A stretch of DNA of 20,399 nucleotides from IMG/VR virus record IMGVR_UViG_3300030099_001045, positions 1-20,399 of that record; one strand, written 5' to 3'. A model generated the notes under the pieces. That model made no database searches, was not told the DNA's origin, and saw only the letters and a program-made list of their open reading frames with translations. Source of the DNA: a virus. Below are positions 18,291 to 20,399 of the stretch, piece after piece. Each line of letters starts with the position of its first letter. Position 1 is the stretch's first letter. The position numbers and the translations under genes were made by a program.

Positions 18291-20399
18291 CGAAGTTAAT
18301 GATATAAATGACACTAGCACTAAAATGCCTAGTGGTTTTGAGAAAATGCAAAGAAAGCTACGAGAGGTAGACAAGACAGGTGAACCTTTATTTAAAGATA
18401 AACCTGATGCAGATGAAAAACTTAAGAAGTCTCTTATTGGCACTTTCATAACAGGATTAGCAGCTCTTCCATCTGATGCAGTATCTTTTGCAAATTTTAT
18501 AAATGAAGAGGTAGCTAAAAACTCTACAGGTGGAGCTTTAACTGCTAAAACCATAGCTCCTATTTTAAAAAAAATAGAACAGTATGTAGGTAGAAATGCT
18601 TTTGACAAAGCTATGACTAAGCTAGGTGTGCCATCAGATGCCTCTGACCCATATCAAATAGCAGGTGAAGTTTTATCACCCACTGGTCCTCTTCTAGGAG
18701 GTGCTAAACTTCTTAAAAAAGGTGCTAATAAAGTAAAAGATTTTTTTGACAATATAACTCCGGGTGGAGGTGGAAGTGGTGGAGTAGCACTTGAAACTGC
18801 AGGGGTTGGTCAGTTAGACAAAACTAAAAAATTATTAAAAGATGAACAAAAAGCTATAACAACAGAAGCACCAACAATTATACCACCTGATGAATTTATA
18901 AATGCTCCTAAAACAGACAAGATGAGCATGGGAGGAAAAAACACTCCTACAGGTGCAGCACAAATTAAAAAGTATAAAGAGTTAGACAAAACAAAAAAAT
19001 ATAATCCTGATGAACTTTTTGAAATGACAGGAGTATATAAAGGACCAGATGGTAAATTTAGATGGGAAATAGACACTTCAGATGCACAATTAAAAACTGC
19101 AAAATTAGGTGAAATAGATAAAGCAAAAGATGGTGATGCTTTTTTTCTATCTAATATATTAACATACGATAGAGCCTATCAAGAATATTTTAAAGAAATA
19201 AAAGTAACTAGACCTTCTAAAATATTTAAAGGTCAAAAATCTTTTTACAATTATAAACCTTTAAAAAATTTAAGTGTTGTAATAAAAAATTCAGATAAAG
19301 AGGGTGCTCTTGGTGCTTATGTACCTGCATCTGACCAAATAATATTATATAAAAAAAATCTTTATGATAGAGCATTATCAGATTTTATTGATGCAAAGAA
19401 GAGAGGTTCTTATGATGGTGTTCTTAAAGCTCGTATAGAAAGCACTTTATTACATGAAATTCAACATGCTATACAAGCTAGAGAGGGATTTTTAAGAGGA
19501 AGTAATACTGATAACTTTTTAAGAGAAGGCTTTAATAAAGACTTTAAAGATAATGCAACTTTAAAAAGTAATATACTAGCTAGATTTTCTAATGATATAG
19601 CAGTTGGTCTAGATTATATGAGTTCTTCAAATAGATTTGGTTTTTCAACTAGTTTAGAAAAAAAAATTTCTAGACTTAATGAAATACAAAATATGCCTAG
19701 CTCTGTAAAAATAGATAATATAGATTTAAAAGCTGAGTATGATTTATTAGCAGATGATATAAGAGAAGACTTTAAAAGAATTAATTTAACTAACAAAGAA
19801 AAAAATAAAATACTTAGAAGTTATAATAAACAACTAGATGAAAATTTTAGACAAAAAAAGTTATTGGATAAAGAATACAATGAAGCCTACCAAAAATATA
19901 GAGATAGTTATGGAGAAAAAGAGGCTAGACTAGTACAAGAGAGATTTAAAAAAAGATTAGAATTACAAGAAAGTTCTCTAGTAGGAGAGGCTAAAGGAAG
20001 TAAACCTGTAAATATAAAAGAAGAACTATCTAAAACTAAAATACCTGAAGATATGAAAGGTGTAACTAGTGCAGAAATAGACAGATTAGGTAAAATAGCT
20101 AGAACAGACCCTGTAACAGGTAAAGTAAAGCCTAGAATTGCTATAGGAAAAAATAAAGGTGGAGACATTATGAAAAAACAAATGGAATTATTTGATGAGG
20201 GTGGACTCAAAGATGAAGGGAACACAGTTGACCCTGTATCAGGCAATGATGTTCCTCCGGGTGCAACTCAAGAAGAAGTAAGAGATGACATACCTGCACA
20301 GTTAAGTGAAGGAGAGTTTGTATTTCCTGCAGATGTTGTAAGATATTTAGGATTAGAGTTTCTCATGAAACTAAGACAAAAAGCAAAAGCAGGACTGCA
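18280..20399 (+). CDS. Large polyvalent-type protein with HExxH (LPD23-like) domain, 3' end beyond window
   Basis: Open from the ATG at 18280 to the right edge (706 codons, no stop), overlapping the 60-aa gene by 11 bases. An Ala/Gly-rich N-terminus (about 55-165, with GTFITGLAALPSDAVSFANF) leads into a middle domain. There TLLHEIQHAIQAREGFLRGS puts HEIQH at residues 392-396, a zincin-type motif as in the LPD23 domain of large polyvalent phage proteins. A Lys/Glu-rich helical part (about 470-600) follows. It ends FDEGGLKDEG...DPVSGNDVPPGATQEEVRDDIPAQLSEGEFVFPADVVRYLGLEFLMKLRQKAKAGL, a module shared by many marine phages, often as a separate gene. It may be an ejected internal virion protein or protease. 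Confidence 0.85.
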   Translation, partial: MLNNEVNDINDTSTKMPSGFEKMQRKLREVDKTGEPLFKDKPDADEKLKKSLIGTFITGLAALPSDAVSFANFINEEVAKNSTGGALTAKTIAPILKKIEQYVGRNAFDKAMTKLGVPSDASDPYQIAGEVLSPTGPLLGGAKLLKKGANKVKDFFDNITPGGGGSGGVALETAGVGQLDKTKKLLKDEQKAITTEAPTIIPPDEFINAPKTDKMSMGGKNTPTGAAQIKKYKELDKTKKYNPDELFEMTGVYKGPDGKFRWEIDTSDAQLKTAKLGEIDKAKDGDAFFLSNILTYDRAYQEYFKEIKVTRPSKIFKGQKSFYNYKPLKNLSVVIKNSDKEGALGAYVPASDQIILYKKNLYDRALSDFIDAKKRGSYDGVLKARIESTLLHEIQHAIQAREGFLRGSNTDNFLREGFNKDFKDNATLKSNILARFSNDIAVGLDYMSSSNRFGFSTSLEKKISRLNEIQNMPSSVKIDNIDLKAEYDLLADDIREDFKRINLTNKEKNKILRSYNKQLDENFRQKKLLDKEYNEAYQKYRDSYGEKEARLVQERFKKRLELQESSLVGEAKGSKPVNIKEELSKTKIPEDMKGVTSAEIDRLGKIARTDPVTGKVKPRIAIGKNKGGDIMKKQMELFDEGGLKDEGNTVDPVSGNDVPPGATQEEVRDDIPAQLSEGEFVFPADVVRYLGLEFLMKLRQKAKAGL

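Overview
The window looks like part of the genome of a small, AT-rich tailed bacteriophage, most likely marine. Genes are very tightly packed (most neighbours overlap by 1-50 bases, many as ATGA or TAATG), and there is no cellular housekeeping gene. A phage packaging and lysis set is present: holin candidate, T4-type lysozyme, small and large terminase, portal and a large polyvalent protein. Several small proteins resemble families I know from phages of marine bacteria (SAR11/Pelagibacter-type and related podoviruses). The host and the podovirus-like type are inferences; no capsid or tail gene lies inside the window.

Leftward arm (1-8001, minus strand). Twenty genes are read right to left: a putative DNA-binding protein next to the control region, many small unknown proteins, a 243-residue Cys-containing phage family, a short ArfA-like peptide, a DUF932-type protein, a C5-cytosine DNA methyltransferase, a zinc-ribbon peptide and a membrane protein cut by the window edge. 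The arm reads as early or host-takeover functions. It carries ten copies of one 17-bp inverted repeat, TGTCCCAACTTGGGACA (nine perfect, one with 16/17). All are in the same orientation, and they lie upstream of promoters, just before ribosome binding sites, or inside genes. Five good minus-strand sigma70 promoters and one rho-independent terminator can be seen.

Control region (about 8002-8696, between the divergent arms). It holds the leftward promoter with a repeat copy abutting its -35 box, four 11-bp iterons, a site matching the bacterial parS consensus at 15 of 16 positions, another 17-bp repeat, and a perfect consensus rightward promoter (TTGACA-17-TATAAT) followed by two AATGTWWACATT palindromes. 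This is the likely regulatory switch and possibly a replication or segregation locus.

Rightward arm (8697-20399, plus strand). Fifteen small genes come first, most very Lys/Arg-rich, including a LysM protein, an HNH-like fragment, a (K)SKMM-repeat protein and a metallothionein-like Cys-rich peptide. Next comes a lysis cassette (holin candidate, 41-aa peptide carrying a second perfect promoter, GH24 lysozyme). The packaging module follows (TerS, a 133-aa HTH-like protein, TerL, portal, a 60-aa protein). The last gene is a long open frame with an HExxH motif that runs off the right edge.

The most unusual element is the oriented 17-bp palindrome. It could be a stoperator or operator set for a phage regulator. 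In several copies it is also an in-frame mini-ORF beginning MSQVGT that starts at the stop of one gene and ends at the start of the next.
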